A DNA stretch of 64,000 bases from Pseudomonas cremoris (GCF_014230465.1 NZ_JAAXCY010000007.1:186001-250000); one strand, 5' to 3'. Counted from the stretch's first letter, positions 1 through 8,495 are shown. Numbers and translations: made by a program. Notes: generated by a model from the letters alone, not told the origin.

Positions 1-137
1 CTTTCACCGACGTGTTCATCGAACAGCGCGTTGAGGTCATGCCCGTCTTCGGACAGTTCCAGTTCCAGCTCTTCGTCGCTGTGATCCAGCAATTCGCGGT
101 GGATGCGCTGCATCAAGGCGTCTTCTACTGAGGACAT
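1..137 (-). CDS. Partial hypothetical protein, N-terminal 45 codons
   Basis: An open frame runs leftward from an ATG at 137 to the window edge without a stop. It begins MSSVEDALMQRIHRELLDHS and is very acidic (runs of Glu and Asp), with no visible signal peptide. It is divergent from pstS, so the 185-bp gap between them may serve both genes. I do not recognise the family. The upstream ribosome-binding site is weak, so the start is tentative and the gene itself is only moderately supported. Confidence 0.5.
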   Translation of the reverse strand, partial: MSSVEDALMQRIHRELLDHSDEELELELSEDGHDLNALFDEHVGE

Positions 138-256
138 GGGCGTAGCTCACGTGGGGGGAGATGGCAAAGTCTTAGTCGCATTCTGTTACCAACCAATGAC
201 ATCAAAATGCCTTTTTGCGGGGGTAGAAGGGGACAAGACGGCGTTTTGCCATTCCA

Positions 257-274
257 CGTTCATAAAAGCGTAAC
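257..274 (+). promoter_or_regulatory. Candidate Pho box upstream of pstS
   Basis: The 18-mer from 257 matches the PhoB consensus CTGTCATAAAACTGTCAC at 13 of 18 positions by my alignment, including the central CATAAAA. It lies 48 bp before the pstS start, where a PhoB site replacing the -35 would be expected. Control by PhoB-PhoR under phosphate starvation is inferred from this site and from the function of the operon. Confidence 0.5.
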
Positions 275-322
275 AAGAATGTTGCAGAGTGCCCGAGCCC
301 GAAATCACAAGGATTTTCCTGA

Positions 323-1351
323 ATGAAACGTCTGATGAAGTCTGCTGCACTCGCCGTCGCGGTTTCTCTTAGTGCCTCCTCGGTGTTTGCTGCCGAAAGC
401 ATCCGCCTGACCGGCTCTGGCGCAAGTTTTCCTGCCCCGATCTACCTCACCTGGTTCAAGGATTTCAGCAAGAAGACCCCAGGTGTGACCGTTGACTACC
501 AATCCAAGGGTAGTGGCGCGGGTGTGCAGGACTTCCTGAACAAGACCGTTGATTTCGCGGCCAGCGACTCGGCCATGAAAGACGAAGACATCGCCAAGGT
601 TGCTGAAGGCGCGCAGTTGCTGCCGATGACCGCCGGTGAAATCGTATTGGCCTACAACCTGCCGGGTAACCCTAAAGGTCTGAAGCTGCCGCGCGATGTG
701 TACTCCAACATCTTCCTGGGCAAGATCACCAAGTGGAACGATCCGCAGATCGTCGCCGCCAACCCAGGCATCAAGCTGACTGACACGCCGATCACCGTTG
801 TCGTACGTGCTGACTCCAGCGGTACCACTGCGGTATTCACCAAGCACTTGGCAGCCATCAACGCCGAGTTCAAGACTGAATTGGGCGAAGGCAACACCGT
901 CAACTGGCCTGCCACTGACAAATTCATTAAATCGCCGAAAAACGACGGCGTCACCGCCACCGTTCGCCAGACCCCAGGCGCCATCGGTTACATCGAGTAC
1001 GGTTTTGCCAAGCTGGCCAAGGTCGACTTCGCCGAACTGCAGAACAAGGCTGGCCACTACGTAGTGCCTAACGCTGAAAGCGGTGCCGAAGCACTGGCTG
1101 CAGTGACCATGCCGGAAAACTTGATCGCCTGGCTGCCGGACCCGGCCGGTGCCAAGTCCTACCCGATCACCACCTACACCTGGATGATCTTCCGCAAGGA
1201 CAATGGCAACCCAGCCAAAGCCAAGGCCATGCGTGAAATGGTCGAGTACAGCCTGACCGAAGGTCAGAAGATCGCTGACTCGATGGGCTACATCCCGCTG
1301 CCACAGTCGGTAGTCGATCAGGTTCGCAAAGCGTCAGCCAACATCAAGTAA
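323..1351 (+). CDS. pstS: Phosphate ABC transporter, periplasmic phosphate-binding protein PstS
   Basis: This is the soluble receptor that captures inorganic phosphate in the periplasm and delivers it to PstCA. The 342-residue protein begins with a clear signal peptide (hydrophobic core, cleavage after about residue 23 in VFA-AES). The mature part shows the phosphate-loop elements TGSGASFP, SKGSGAGVQDF and DSSGTT typical of the family. AAGGA sits 8 bases before the ATG. It is first in a pstSCAB operon. A strong hairpin separates it from pstC and probably lets pstS mRNA accumulate above the membrane genes. Confidence 0.95.
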   Translation: MKRLMKSAALAVAVSLSASSVFAAESIRLTGSGASFPAPIYLTWFKDFSKKTPGVTVDYQSKGSGAGVQDFLNKTVDFAASDSAMKDEDIAKVAEGAQLLPMTAGEIVLAYNLPGNPKGLKLPRDVYSNIFLGKITKWNDPQIVAANPGIKLTDTPITVVVRADSSGTTAVFTKHLAAINAEFKTELGEGNTVNWPATDKFIKSPKNDGVTATVRQTPGAIGYIEYGFAKLAKVDFAELQNKAGHYVVPNAESGAEALAAVTMPENLIAWLPDPAGAKSYPITTYTWMIFRKDNGNPAKAKAMREMVEYSLTEGQKIADSMGYIPLPQSVVDQVRKASANIK

Positions 1352-1363
1352 GGCTCGCGAGAC

Positions 1364-1399
1364 CTCCATCGGCGTGTGCTGACCGCCACGCCGATGGAG
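1364..1399 (+). promoter_or_regulatory. Intercistronic hairpin between pstS and pstC
   Basis: CTCCATCGGCGTG at 1364-1376 pairs perfectly with CACGCCGATGGAG at 1387-1399, a 13-bp stem with a 10-base loop. The hairpin is followed by TTTCCCCCC rather than a U-run. It is better read as an mRNA-stabilising or partial-attenuation element than as a full terminator. Confidence 0.7.
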
Positions 1400-1425
1400 T
1401 TTCCCCCCTGTTTCGGAACTAGCCA

Positions 1426-2391
1426 ATGAACACACCTTTTGTCGTACCGGTTAACCCGGACTCTGCTTGCCAGCCACCGTCTACCAAAGACTTCCTGGTT
1501 GATCGCACCTTCCGTGCGCTTGCACGCATAGGCGTAGTGCTGGTGTTGGCACTGGTCTTCGCACTGGTGTTCGAAGTAGGTCGCAAGGCGCTTCCAGGTA
1601 TGGAAAAGCACGGCCTGGACGTTATTTTCGGTAGCGTTTGGGACGTTAACCAAGGCAAGTACGGCATTTTGCCGGCCATTTGGGGCACGCTGTACAGTGC
1701 CTTTATCGCGTTGTTGATCGCGGGTTTCTTCGGCGTCAGCATGGCGATTTTTCTCACCCAGGATTTCCTGCCGGCAAAACTGGCGGCGGTGTTTCGCACC
1801 ATCGTCGAACTGCTTGCAGCCATCCCCAGCGTCGTCTACGGCCTGTGGGGTATTTACGTAGTGATCCCGGCCATCCGCCCGCTGACCGCGTGGCTGAACT
1901 CCGAACTCGGCTGGATCCCCTTTTTCGGCACGTCCCTGAGCGGGCCCGGTTTGCTGCCGGCCGCGCTGGTACTGGCCATCATGATTTTGCCGACCATCGC
2001 TGCCGTTTCCCAGGACGCCCTCACGGCGGTCCCGATGAAAACCAAGCAAGCGGCCTACGGCATGGGCACCACCCACTGGGAAGCGATTCTCAAAGTGATG
2101 GTGCCGTCTGCGGCCACCGGCATCTTTGGTTCCCTGGTACTCGGCCTCGGGCGCGCATTGGGCGAAACCATGGCCCTGGCGATGCTGGTGGGCAACGCGA
2201 ACAACATCTCCTTGTCGCTGTTTGCACCGGCCAACACCCTGGCAGCCTTGCTCGCGCTGAACTTCCCTGAAGCCGGCCCGAACGAGGTCGAGGTGTTGAT
2301 GTACGCCGCTCTGGTGCTGATGTTTATCACGCTGTTGGTGAACATCCTCGGTTCGATGATCATGCTCTACGCACAACGGGGTCAAAAATAA
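1426..2391 (+). CDS. pstC: Phosphate ABC transporter permease PstC
   Basis: PstC is one of the two membrane subunits of the high-affinity phosphate importer. The 321-residue protein has a cytoplasmic N-terminus, a first membrane segment around residues 30-50 and several further hydrophobic segments. The permease coupling loop includes MKTKQAAYGMGTTHWEAI, with the G-x-T-x-W pattern that contacts PstB. Its stop codon shares one base with the pstA start (TAATG), indicating translational coupling. Length and motif order are normal for the family. Confidence 0.94.
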   Translation: MNTPFVVPVNPDSACQPPSTKDFLVDRTFRALARIGVVLVLALVFALVFEVGRKALPGMEKHGLDVIFGSVWDVNQGKYGILPAIWGTLYSAFIALLIAGFFGVSMAIFLTQDFLPAKLAAVFRTIVELLAAIPSVVYGLWGIYVVIPAIRPLTAWLNSELGWIPFFGTSLSGPGLLPAALVLAIMILPTIAAVSQDALTAVPMKTKQAAYGMGTTHWEAILKVMVPSAATGIFGSLVLGLGRALGETMALAMLVGNANNISLSLFAPANTLAALLALNFPEAGPNEVEVLMYAALVLMFITLLVNILGSMIMLYAQRGQK

Positions 2392-3284
2392 TGACGAACC
2401 TGACTTCCCCCATCAAGGCCATGCCGAGCTTGCAGCGCAAGTTCGAAGGCCGAGCCCTGCGCAGCCTGGTTTTGACCACGTTGGTATGGGCTGGCGCATT
2501 GCTGGCCAGCGTGCCGTTGATTTCCGTGCTGTACATGCTGATCACCCGGGGCGGCGCACGCCTGAGCCTGGAAGTGTTCACTGAACTGCCGCCCACCGGT
2601 TTCGAGACGGGCGGCGGTTTTGGTAACGCAATGGCCGGTACGTTTGTGATGGTCGGCATCGCCGCCGCCATCGCCGTGCCCGTCGGCATCATGGCCGCGA
2701 TCTTCCTGGCCGAACTGGGCCCGGACAGCAAGCTGGCCAACGCCGCGCGGTTTGCCGCGAAGATGCTCACGGGCCTGCCGTCCATTCTGGCCGGTGTATT
2801 CGCCTACGCCCTGGTGGTGATGACCACTGGTACCTATTCGGCCCCGGCAGGCGGTGTGGCGCTGGCCGTGCTGATGCTGCCGATCGTGGTGCTGACGGCG
2901 GAAGAGTCGATGCGCATGGTGCCCAAGATCATGAAGGACGCTGCCTACGGCATGGGCTGCACCCGCTCGCAGGTGATCTGGAAGATCGTCTTGCCTACCG
3001 GCATGCCGGCGATCCTCACCGGTGTGATGCTGGCCGTGGCACGTGCCGCCGGCGAAACCGCACCGTTGCTGTTTACCGCGTTGTTCAGCAACTACTGGAT
3101 CTACCACGACGGCAGCCTGGCGGTGATGAATCCGACGGCGTCACTGGCGGTCCTGATTTACAACTTCTCCGGCATGCCGTTCGACAACCAATTGGAGCTC
3201 GCCTGGGCGGCCTCGTTGGTGCTGGTAATGATCGTACTGGTCGTGAATATCGTGAGCCGTATCTTCGGCAAGCCAAAGTATTAA
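2391..3284 (+). CDS. pstA: Phosphate ABC transporter permease PstA
   Basis: PstA is the second membrane subunit of the phosphate importer. The 297 residues carry about six hydrophobic segments. The EAA-type coupling loop ([21 protein letters not shown]) parallels that of PstC, and [10 protein letters not shown] is characteristic of PstA. The start overlaps the pstC stop by one base, and pstB begins 20 bases after its end. Nothing looks degenerate. Confidence 0.94.
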   Translation: MTNLTSPIKAMPSLQRKFEGRALRSLVLTTLVWAGALLASVPLISVLYMLITRGGARLSLEVFTELPPTGFETGGGFGNAMAGTFVMVGIAAAIAVPVGIMAAIFLAELGPDSKLANAARFAAKMLTGLPSILAGVFAYALVVMTTGTYSAPAGGVALAVLMLPIVVLTAEESMRMVPKIMKDAAYGMGCTRSQVIWKIVLPTGMPAILTGVMLAVARAAGETAPLLFTALFSNYWIYHDGSLAVMNPTASLAVLIYNFSGMPFDNQLELAWAASLVLVMIVLVVNIVSRIFGKPKY

Positions 3285-3303
3285 GAAAGGGAGCATCCGT
3301 ATC

Positions 3304-4122
3304 TTGAACGCCTCTACTGCGCAAATAGCCGCTCCGTTTATCACCGAATCGCCTGTGGTCATGGACTGCAAGCTGGACAAGATTTTCTACGGCAACTTCA
3401 TGGCAGTGCGTGACAGCCATGTGCCGATTGAAAAGAACAAGATCACCGGCTTTATCGGCCCGTCGGGTTGCGGCAAGTCCACGGTGCTGCGCAGCCTCAA
3501 CCGCATGAACGACCTGGTCAAGGGCTTCCGTTTCGAGGGCCATGTGCATTTCCTCGGGCAGGACGTGTACGGCAAGGGCGTTGACCCGGTAGTGGTGCGC
3601 CGCTATATCGGCATGGTGTTCCAGCAGCCCAACCCGTTCTCGATGAGCATTTTCGACAACGTGGCCTTTGGCCTGCGGTTGAACCGCTACAAGGGCGACC
3701 TGGGCGACCGCGTCAAGCACGCCCTGCAAGGCGCCGCGCTGTGGGATGAGGTCAAGGACAAGCTCAAGGTCAGCGGCCTGTCGTTGTCTGGCGGTCAGCA
3801 GCAACGTCTGTGCATCGCCCGCGCCATCGCCACCGAGCCGGAAGTGTTGCTGTTGGACGAACCCTGCTCGGCACTCGACCCCATCGCCACCCGCCGTGTC
3901 GAGGAGCTTATGGTCGAGTTGAAGAAGGACTACACCATCGCCCTGGTGACCCACAACATGCAGCAGGCGATCCGTGTGGCCGATACCACGGCGTTCTTCT
4001 CGGTGGATATTTCCCAGGGCACGCGTACCGGTTATCTGGTGGAAATGGGCCCAACGACCCAGATCTTCGAGAACCCACGTGAGCAAATGACCGGGGATTA
4101 CATCAGCGGCAAGTTCAGCTGA
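3304..4122 (+). CDS. pstB: Phosphate ABC transporter ATP-binding protein PstB
   Basis: PstB is the ATPase that powers phosphate uptake. It shows Walker [10 protein letters not shown] (near residue 52), a Q-loop in [15 protein letters not shown], the ABC signature LSGGQQQR and Walker [22 protein letters not shown] supplies the switch histidine. The proposed start is a TTG preceded by AAAGGGAG; an ATG at 3361 would remove 19 residues. In most bacteria phoU follows pstB. Here the next gene, 31 bases downstream, is a Fic-like protein and there is no phoU in the window. Confidence 0.94.
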   Translation: MNASTAQIAAPFITESPVVMDCKLDKIFYGNFMAVRDSHVPIEKNKITGFIGPSGCGKSTVLRSLNRMNDLVKGFRFEGHVHFLGQDVYGKGVDPVVVRRYIGMVFQQPNPFSMSIFDNVAFGLRLNRYKGDLGDRVKHALQGAALWDEVKDKLKVSGLSLSGGQQQRLCIARAIATEPEVLLLDEPCSALDPIATRRVEELMVELKKDYTIALVTHNMQQAIRVADTTAFFSVDISQGTRTGYLVEMGPTTQIFENPREQMTGDYISGKFS

Positions 4123-4153
4123 TCCAACCATTCATCGTTTTTCAGGAATGCCA

Positions 4154-4852
4154 ATGACTGCAACACGTCGTCTTGATCTGGCCGCGATTGAACGCGCACT
4201 GCGTGAGGTGCAGGGTCGTTTTGCCGCGCTCAGCCGGGACTTTACCGAGCCCCGCGACCCCTTGACCGACGAGGTGTTGCAGAATGTACTTGAAGGCTAT
4301 GCCCTGATTGACGACTATGTCGCGCGGGGTGTCGACCTGTTCGATCTGCAGCAGTTGAACCTGCTGCTGGAGATCAACGCCACCGTGCTGTGCGGCAAGG
4401 ATCCGGTGCGTCGGCTGGAATACGCCCCGCACCTGGCTGCAACCGAGGAACGCTTTTTCAACAACGTGGAAGGCGGCATCAAGGACTTGCACAGCTGGTA
4501 CTGCAAGCACCACAACGAGTCGGTGTGGAAGCGCGCCGCCGGTGTGTATGTGCGGGTACTCAGCAAGCCGCAATTGTTTATCGAAGGCAATCACCGCAGC
4601 GGATCGCTGATCGTCAGCTATTTGCTGATGCGTGAGGGGCTGCCGCCGTTTGTACTGACGCTGGACAACGCCGAGGGCTACTTCAATCCGTCCTCGGTGA
4701 TACGCAACTCAGCCAAGCATGGTGTGAAAGCTTTGTACGAATTGCCCAAGATCAAGAAAAAATACGCGGCATTCCTGGAAGATAACGCCCCAGACCCGGC
4801 GGAATTTTTCCTGGCAGATGCAAAGGTTACCGCGTACCAGGGTGGCCATTGA
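4154..4852 (+). CDS. Fic-like domain protein lacking the catalytic histidine, in the pst operon
   Basis: A 232-residue cytoplasmic protein of no recognised name. Residues about 140-165 closely resemble a Fic (filamentation induced by cAMP) active-site loop: QLFIEGNHRSGS followed by a helix and LPPF. The canonical loop is HPF-x-(D/E)-GN-G-R-x-G-R. The catalytic His is Gln (Q140), and the final Arg of the motif is Ser. The anion-binding GN-x-R core is kept. AMP transfer by the usual mechanism is therefore unlikely, though nucleotide or phosphate binding is possible. The ATG at 4154 is preferred because AGGA lies 6 bases upstream; the ATG at 4148 abuts it. It overlaps the next gene by one base, suggesting co-expression under phosphate control. 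Confidence 0.75.
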   Translation: MTATRRLDLAAIERALREVQGRFAALSRDFTEPRDPLTDEVLQNVLEGYALIDDYVARGVDLFDLQQLNLLLEINATVLCGKDPVRRLEYAPHLAATEERFFNNVEGGIKDLHSWYCKHHNESVWKRAAGVYVRVLSKPQLFIEGNHRSGSLIVSYLLMREGLPPFVLTLDNAEGYFNPSSVIRNSAKHGVKALYELPKIKKKYAAFLEDNAPDPAEFFLADAKVTAYQGGH

Positions 4853-5445
4853 TGGGAAGCAATCCAGTGCTCGACACCATGAACACCGTTTTCAAGGGAC
4901 AGCGCGTGCGTATTTCGTTTGATATCGATGACACCCTGGCCTGCCAGCCGCACCACAGTGCGGCTGAAGACAGCAAATTGCCGGAGTGCGTGCATCGCTG
5001 GTTGGGCGAGCCGTTGCGCAATGGCACCCGCGCCTTGATCCGCGAACTGCGCCGCCAGAATTGCAGTATCTGGGTCTACACCTCGTCGGGCCGCACACCG
5101 GCCTACATCCGCCGTTGGCTGTTGCTGTACGGCATCCACGTTGACGGCGTGGTCAACAGCGTGCGCCACGGCCACGCCCTCACGGCACGCGGGCTGTCGA
5201 ACGCGCCCTCGAAACTGCCGACGGCCTTTGATATCGACCTGCATGTAGATGACTCCGAAGGCGTACAGATCGAGGGTTACGACCACGGTTTCCGCGTGGT
5301 TGTCGTACGCCCCGACGATGAGCTGTGGGCACAGAAAGTGCTGGAGGCTGTCGCCCGTGTCCAAGCGCAGCTCGCCTGGCAGCAGCAACCGCGTCGGCAC
5401 AAGGTGCCTGCACCCACCTATTCGGGCATCACGCTTAACGGCTGA
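4852..5445 (+). CDS. HAD-superfamily phosphohydrolase-like protein
   Basis: A 197-residue cytoplasmic protein with the haloacid dehalogenase motif series. Motif I is DIDDTLA near residue 23, motif II is YTSSG, a lysine in SNAPSKLP serves as motif III, and motif IV is DLHVDDSEG. All catalytic positions are present, so phosphatase activity is plausible; the substrate is unknown. Its ATG overlaps the stop of the Fic-like gene (TGATG), which argues that the two products act together. An ATG at 4879 is an alternative start. The gene ends the pst operon. Confidence 0.8.
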   Translation: MGSNPVLDTMNTVFKGQRVRISFDIDDTLACQPHHSAAEDSKLPECVHRWLGEPLRNGTRALIRELRRQNCSIWVYTSSGRTPAYIRRWLLLYGIHVDGVVNSVRHGHALTARGLSNAPSKLPTAFDIDLHVDDSEGVQIEGYDHGFRVVVVRPDDELWAQKVLEAVARVQAQLAWQQQPRRHKVPAPTYSGITLNG

Positions 5446-5456
5446 ACGGATTGTAT

Positions 5457-5491
5457 GCGTAAAATTCATTATATATTTGTGAATTATGCGC
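5457..5491. promoter_or_regulatory. AT-rich imperfect dyad upstream of the tautomerase gene
   Basis: GCGTAAAATTCA at 5457-5468 and TGAATTATGCGC at 5480-5491 are inverted copies matching at 10 of 12 positions across an 11-base AT-rich spacer. This is the only strongly AT-rich stretch between the HAD gene and the tautomerase gene, so it probably holds the promoter and an operator. No regulator can be assigned. Confidence 0.4.
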
Positions 5492-5573
5492 TTGATGAAT
5501 GTCCCGTGCAGGATTAGCTTAATGATCAGGGCCACCGATGTGGCCTGGCCACTAACCTGCCCAGGATTTTCCC

Positions 5574-5966
5574 ATGCCTCTCGTTCGAATCGACCTCGCC
5601 GCCGACACCAGTGCTGAAACCGCCGCCGCCATCGGCGATGTGGTGTATGCCGCCATGACCACTGTGGCCAACGTGCCTGAGCACGACAAATTCCAGATCA
5701 TCAACCGCCATGCCCAGGATGAACTGGTGTACCCGGCTGCGGGTTACCTGGGCGTCACCTACACACCTCGGATTGTGTTTATCCAGGTCACCTGGAATAC
5801 CGGTCGCACGGTTGAGGTGAAAAAGGCCTTCTATCAATTCATCGCCGACGGCATTCACGCCAAGACCGGGCTGCGCAAGGAGGATGTGTGGATAAGCCTG
5901 GTGGACGTGAAACGCGAGGATTGGTCGTTCGGCAACGGTGAAATGCAGTACGCGCCGACTGAATGA
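5574..5966 (+). CDS. Tautomerase family protein
   Basis: A 130-residue protein beginning MPLVRIDL. Removal of Met would expose the N-terminal proline that acts as the catalytic base in the 4-oxalocrotonate tautomerase superfamily. At about 130 residues it is twice the length of the classic 62-residue enzyme and fits the longer fused-subunit branch. The KEDVWISLVDVKREDWSFGNGE segment is typical of that branch. It is a single-gene unit ending in a strong terminator; the physiological substrate is unknown. Confidence 0.85.
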   Translation: MPLVRIDLAADTSAETAAAIGDVVYAAMTTVANVPEHDKFQIINRHAQDELVYPAAGYLGVTYTPRIVFIQVTWNTGRTVEVKKAFYQFIADGIHAKTGLRKEDVWISLVDVKREDWSFGNGEMQYAPTE

Positions 5967-5979
5967 GCCAGGCAGGAAG

Positions 5980-6012
5980 GGGCGACTATTTCGAGTAGTC
6001 GCCCTTTTTTTT
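5980..6012. terminator. Rho-independent terminator between convergent genes
   Basis: GGGCGACTA (5980-5988) pairs with TAGTCGCCC (5996-6004), followed by eight T residues. It terminates the tautomerase transcript. The opposing hydrolase gene ends at 6011 inside the T-run. Confidence 0.9.
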
Positions 6013-6616
6013 ATTGGGTTTTCAACGCTTCCAGGAACTGGTTGTGTTTCAGTGTCTGGGAAAACATCGGCAGCGTGAAGTTCTCTGCCGCGTGTTGCTG
6101 CTCGTCAGTGAAGGTCGCCGTGCAGTCGGTCAGGCTTACCACGTTGTAGCCTTTCTCATACCCCGAGCGAACGGTACCTTCGACACAGCAATTGGTGAGA
6201 AACCCCGCGACCACCAGGTTCTGGATTCCGTTGTTACGCAACACCAGGTCCAACCCCGTGGTGGCAAACCCATCCAGTCCGCGTTTGCCTTCAACCAGGA
6301 TATCGCCCGCTTCACGGCCCACGGCCTCCGTGATCTCGGCGCCCCAACTGCCGGCGCGGAAGGCGCTGCCATCGGCGACGCCCTTGAGAATCCCATAATC
6401 GCGCGTGGTCAACTCCGGGTAGCCCTCGGCAAACTGGATCGGCAGGTGGATGATCTTCACCCCCAGCTTGCGCGCCTGCTGCACCGTGGCTGCGGTGTTG
6501 GCCAGCATGTCAGAGGTGCGCATGACGTCTTTGACGGCGTCGTGGAACACGCCACCGGGCGTGGTGAAGTCGTTCTGGAATTCGATCAGGACAAGCGCGG
6601 TGCTGTGCGGGTTCAT
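6011..6616 (-). CDS. Cysteine hydrolase, isochorismatase family
   Basis: A 201-residue isochorismatase-like hydrolase. The triad is visible: Asp in LIEFQNDF near the N-terminus, Lys in VEGKRGLDGF and the nucleophile in GFLTNCCVEGTVR. Members hydrolyse isochorismate, nicotinamide or other amides, and the sequence alone does not tell which. The ATG at 6616 is chosen because GGAGG lies 7 bases upstream; a longer frame reaching 6700 has no such support. It stands alone and converges on the tautomerase gene. Confidence 0.88.
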   Translation of the reverse strand: MNPHSTALVLIEFQNDFTTPGGVFHDAVKDVMRTSDMLANTAATVQQARKLGVKIIHLPIQFAEGYPELTTRDYGILKGVADGSAFRAGSWGAEITEAVGREAGDILVEGKRGLDGFATTGLDLVLRNNGIQNLVVAGFLTNCCVEGTVRSGYEKGYNVVSLTDCTATFTDEQQHAAENFTLPMFSQTLKHNQFLEALKTQ

Positions 6617-6805
6617 GGTGGACCTCCGTTCAGTGGGTTGGCGCAGGCTGGTCTTACGGGGCAGGCTGCACCGGCTTAGCATAGACCGCTTCGGTGCCAC
6701 TCAACTGGCCCTTTATGGCGCTTGCTCTGCCGAGACGGTGCCATCAAAGACAAATTCAGTTATGTTCCGCCGCTGGAAAACGACTTACCTAAAAGGCGAA
6801 ACGGA

Positions 6806-7240
6806 ATGCCGCTTGAACTCTCGACAAAACCTGCAGCACTGGCAGCGTTATTCATGAGCATGCTGTTGGCAGGATGCTCAACTCAACAAAGCTCACCCTC
6901 TTCAACTCACCTAACCGGCGCACAACATACGTTGAAACTCGCTGAGCAAGCCGTTTCGGCGTACCAGCGAGGCGACAAGGCGCGGTGGCAATCATTGTTA
7001 TGCCTCAAGTCAGTGGATGATCCGCTTGTTGGGTGGAACCAGGTTCGGTCTCTGGTGGGTGATATTTCAAACGTCAAATTGGTCAAGATAGCCGAGGCTT
7101 CAACGGCGGGGAATGGCTCTGACGCGGACAGTTCTACTACCGTTGCCTACGAGGTGCACTCGCAGAAGTACCCGCTTAAAACGCTGCTCCTGAAGTTTTT
7201 CCCGGTTGAAAACGATCAATGTGTCGGCTTGGTTTATTAA
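6806..7240 (+). CDS. Hypothetical lipoprotein
   Basis: A 144-residue protein. Its N-terminus has a hydrophobic stretch ending in the lipobox LLAGC, so it should be cleaved before Cys and lipid-anchored. The mature part starts with a Ser/Thr/Gln-rich linker and has no motif I recognise. The start was placed at the ATG 19 codons before the lipobox, after AAAAGGCGAAACGGA. The flanking genes give no clue to function. Confidence 0.72.
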   Translation: MPLELSTKPAALAALFMSMLLAGCSTQQSSPSSTHLTGAQHTLKLAEQAVSAYQRGDKARWQSLLCLKSVDDPLVGWNQVRSLVGDISNVKLVKIAEASTAGNGSDADSSTTVAYEVHSQKYPLKTLLLKFFPVENDQCVGLVY

Positions 7241-7307
7241 TCTGAAACAGAGTGTGTGTCAGGCTGACGTTCCACTGGACAGCAGCGTTTGAAGAAGGAC
7301 CACCCCC

Positions 7308-7826
7308 ATGATTCGCAAGGCGTTACCCTCCGACGCACAGGCGATTGCCCAGGTGCACATCAGCAGCTGGCAAGCGGCGTACCGCGACCTGATGCCGGCC
7401 GAGTACCTGGATGCGTTGCAAGCAACCCTGGCCCAGCGTGAATCATTCTGGGTTCGCTCAATTGAGTCGAGCGATGCCGGCGTTTGGGTTGCAGAGCGGA
7501 ACAATCAGGTTGTCGGTTGGATATCCGTTGGCGCCAGCCGTGACGACGATGCGGCTGGGCAAAACATCGGCGAGGTCATGGCCATTTACGTGTTGGCGGG
7601 ACATTGGCAAACGGGCGTGGGGTTGGCCCTGTGGCAAGCCGGCGTGCAGCACTTGTTGGAACAAGGGTATGACCGACTGACGCTTTGGGTCTTGGCTCGG
7701 AATGAGCGGGCTATCCAGTTTTACCGCAGGGCAGGATGTGTTGAGGAGGCGGGCAGTGAGCGCAACCTTGAACGGGGCGGCGTAGCACTGGTCGAGGTGA
7801 GGTATGGCATTCAATTAAGCGCCTGA
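7308..7826 (+). CDS. GNAT family N-acetyltransferase
   Basis: A 172-residue GCN5-related acetyltransferase. It opens with the typical MIRKALPSDAQAIAQVH segment. The acetyl-CoA region EVMAIYVLAGHWQTGVGLALW resembles motif A, although the usual Q/R-x-x-G-x-G/A loop is changed to WQTGVG. Motif B appears as LWVLARNERAIQFYRRAGC. AGAAGGA precedes the start. The acceptor substrate cannot be inferred. It is a single-gene unit. Confidence 0.87.
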   Translation: MIRKALPSDAQAIAQVHISSWQAAYRDLMPAEYLDALQATLAQRESFWVRSIESSDAGVWVAERNNQVVGWISVGASRDDDAAGQNIGEVMAIYVLAGHWQTGVGLALWQAGVQHLLEQGYDRLTLWVLARNERAIQFYRRAGCVEEAGSERNLERGGVALVEVRYGIQLSA

Positions 7827-7915
7827 CAATAGAGCCACCCACAAAATGTGGGTGGCTGTCAGTCTGAGAGAATGTTGTCGATGGGCGCGGGGTCAGTGCG
7901 GACGGCGAGCGGCGG

Positions 7916-8326
7916 TTACCCCGCCAAGTACAAATCTCCACGATGGGCGATATGCACCTTGTTGCCATCTGGATCACGCAGGTACGCACCGTAGTAACCG
8001 TCACCATAGTGGGAGCGTTGGCCCGGCTCACCTTCATCAGTTCCACCCGCAAGAAGCCCAGCGGCATAGGCGGTATCTACCGCATTTGGAGAGGGGGCGC
8101 TGAAAGCCACCATGCTGCCATTCCCTGCTCTGGCTTCACTGCGGTCATAGGGGCTGTAGACATAAAAGCGAGGCAAAACGCTATCTGGCTTGATCCAGCA
8201 GGCCGAAGGTGGCCCGCCATCAGGGGTGACAGGCCTACGAGCGAGCCCCAGCGGGATCAGCACCGCGTCATAGAAGGTCGAGGCCTTATCAAGATCGTTT
8301 GTCCCAACGGTGACGTGACTGAACAT
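7916..8326 (-). CDS. VOC family protein (glyoxalase-like)
   Basis: A 136-residue single-module vicinal-oxygen-chelate protein. The first half begins MFSHVTVGTNDLDKASTFYDAVL, with a His near the N-terminus as a likely metal ligand. The second half contains DGYYGAYLRDPDGNKVHIAHR, typical of small glyoxalase/bleomycin-resistance-like proteins. Substrate unknown. AGGA lies 6 bases before the start. It ends head-on against the GNAT gene, 90 bp away. Confidence 0.85.
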   Translation of the reverse strand: MFSHVTVGTNDLDKASTFYDAVLIPLGLARRPVTPDGGPPSACWIKPDSVLPRFYVYSPYDRSEARAGNGSMVAFSAPSPNAVDTAYAAGLLAGGTDEGEPGQRSHYGDGYYGAYLRDPDGNKVHIAHRGDLYLAG

Positions 8327-8453
8327 CCTGTATTCCTACTTACAAAGGCGGAGCGTTATCGTGTCATTGTGAAGGTGGGCGTGTATAGCGGTCGGCAGGA
8401 CGCCGGAGATGGGAATTGCGGAGCAAGCTTGGAAATTGCGGAGCGGAAAAGAT

Positions 8454-8487
8454 AAGGGCCTGCATGAAGTTCATCACGCAAGCCCTT
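8454..8487 (-). terminator. Putative terminator of the tRNA-Leu transcript
   Basis: AAGGGC (8454-8459) and GCCCTT (8482-8487) enclose an imperfect inner stem (TGCATGAA/TTCATCACGCA). Reading leftward the hairpin is followed by ATCTTTTCC. It lies 9 bp past the tRNA 3' end, the right place for termination or 3' trimming. Confidence 0.55.
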
Positions 8488-8495
8488 GATATCTA

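Noticed and set aside
8411..8446. Short direct repeat AATTGCGGAGC near the tRNA-Leu gene as an attachment site
   Set aside because: Repeat copies are only about 20 bases apart, with no integrase or island genes, so they do not define an attachment site.
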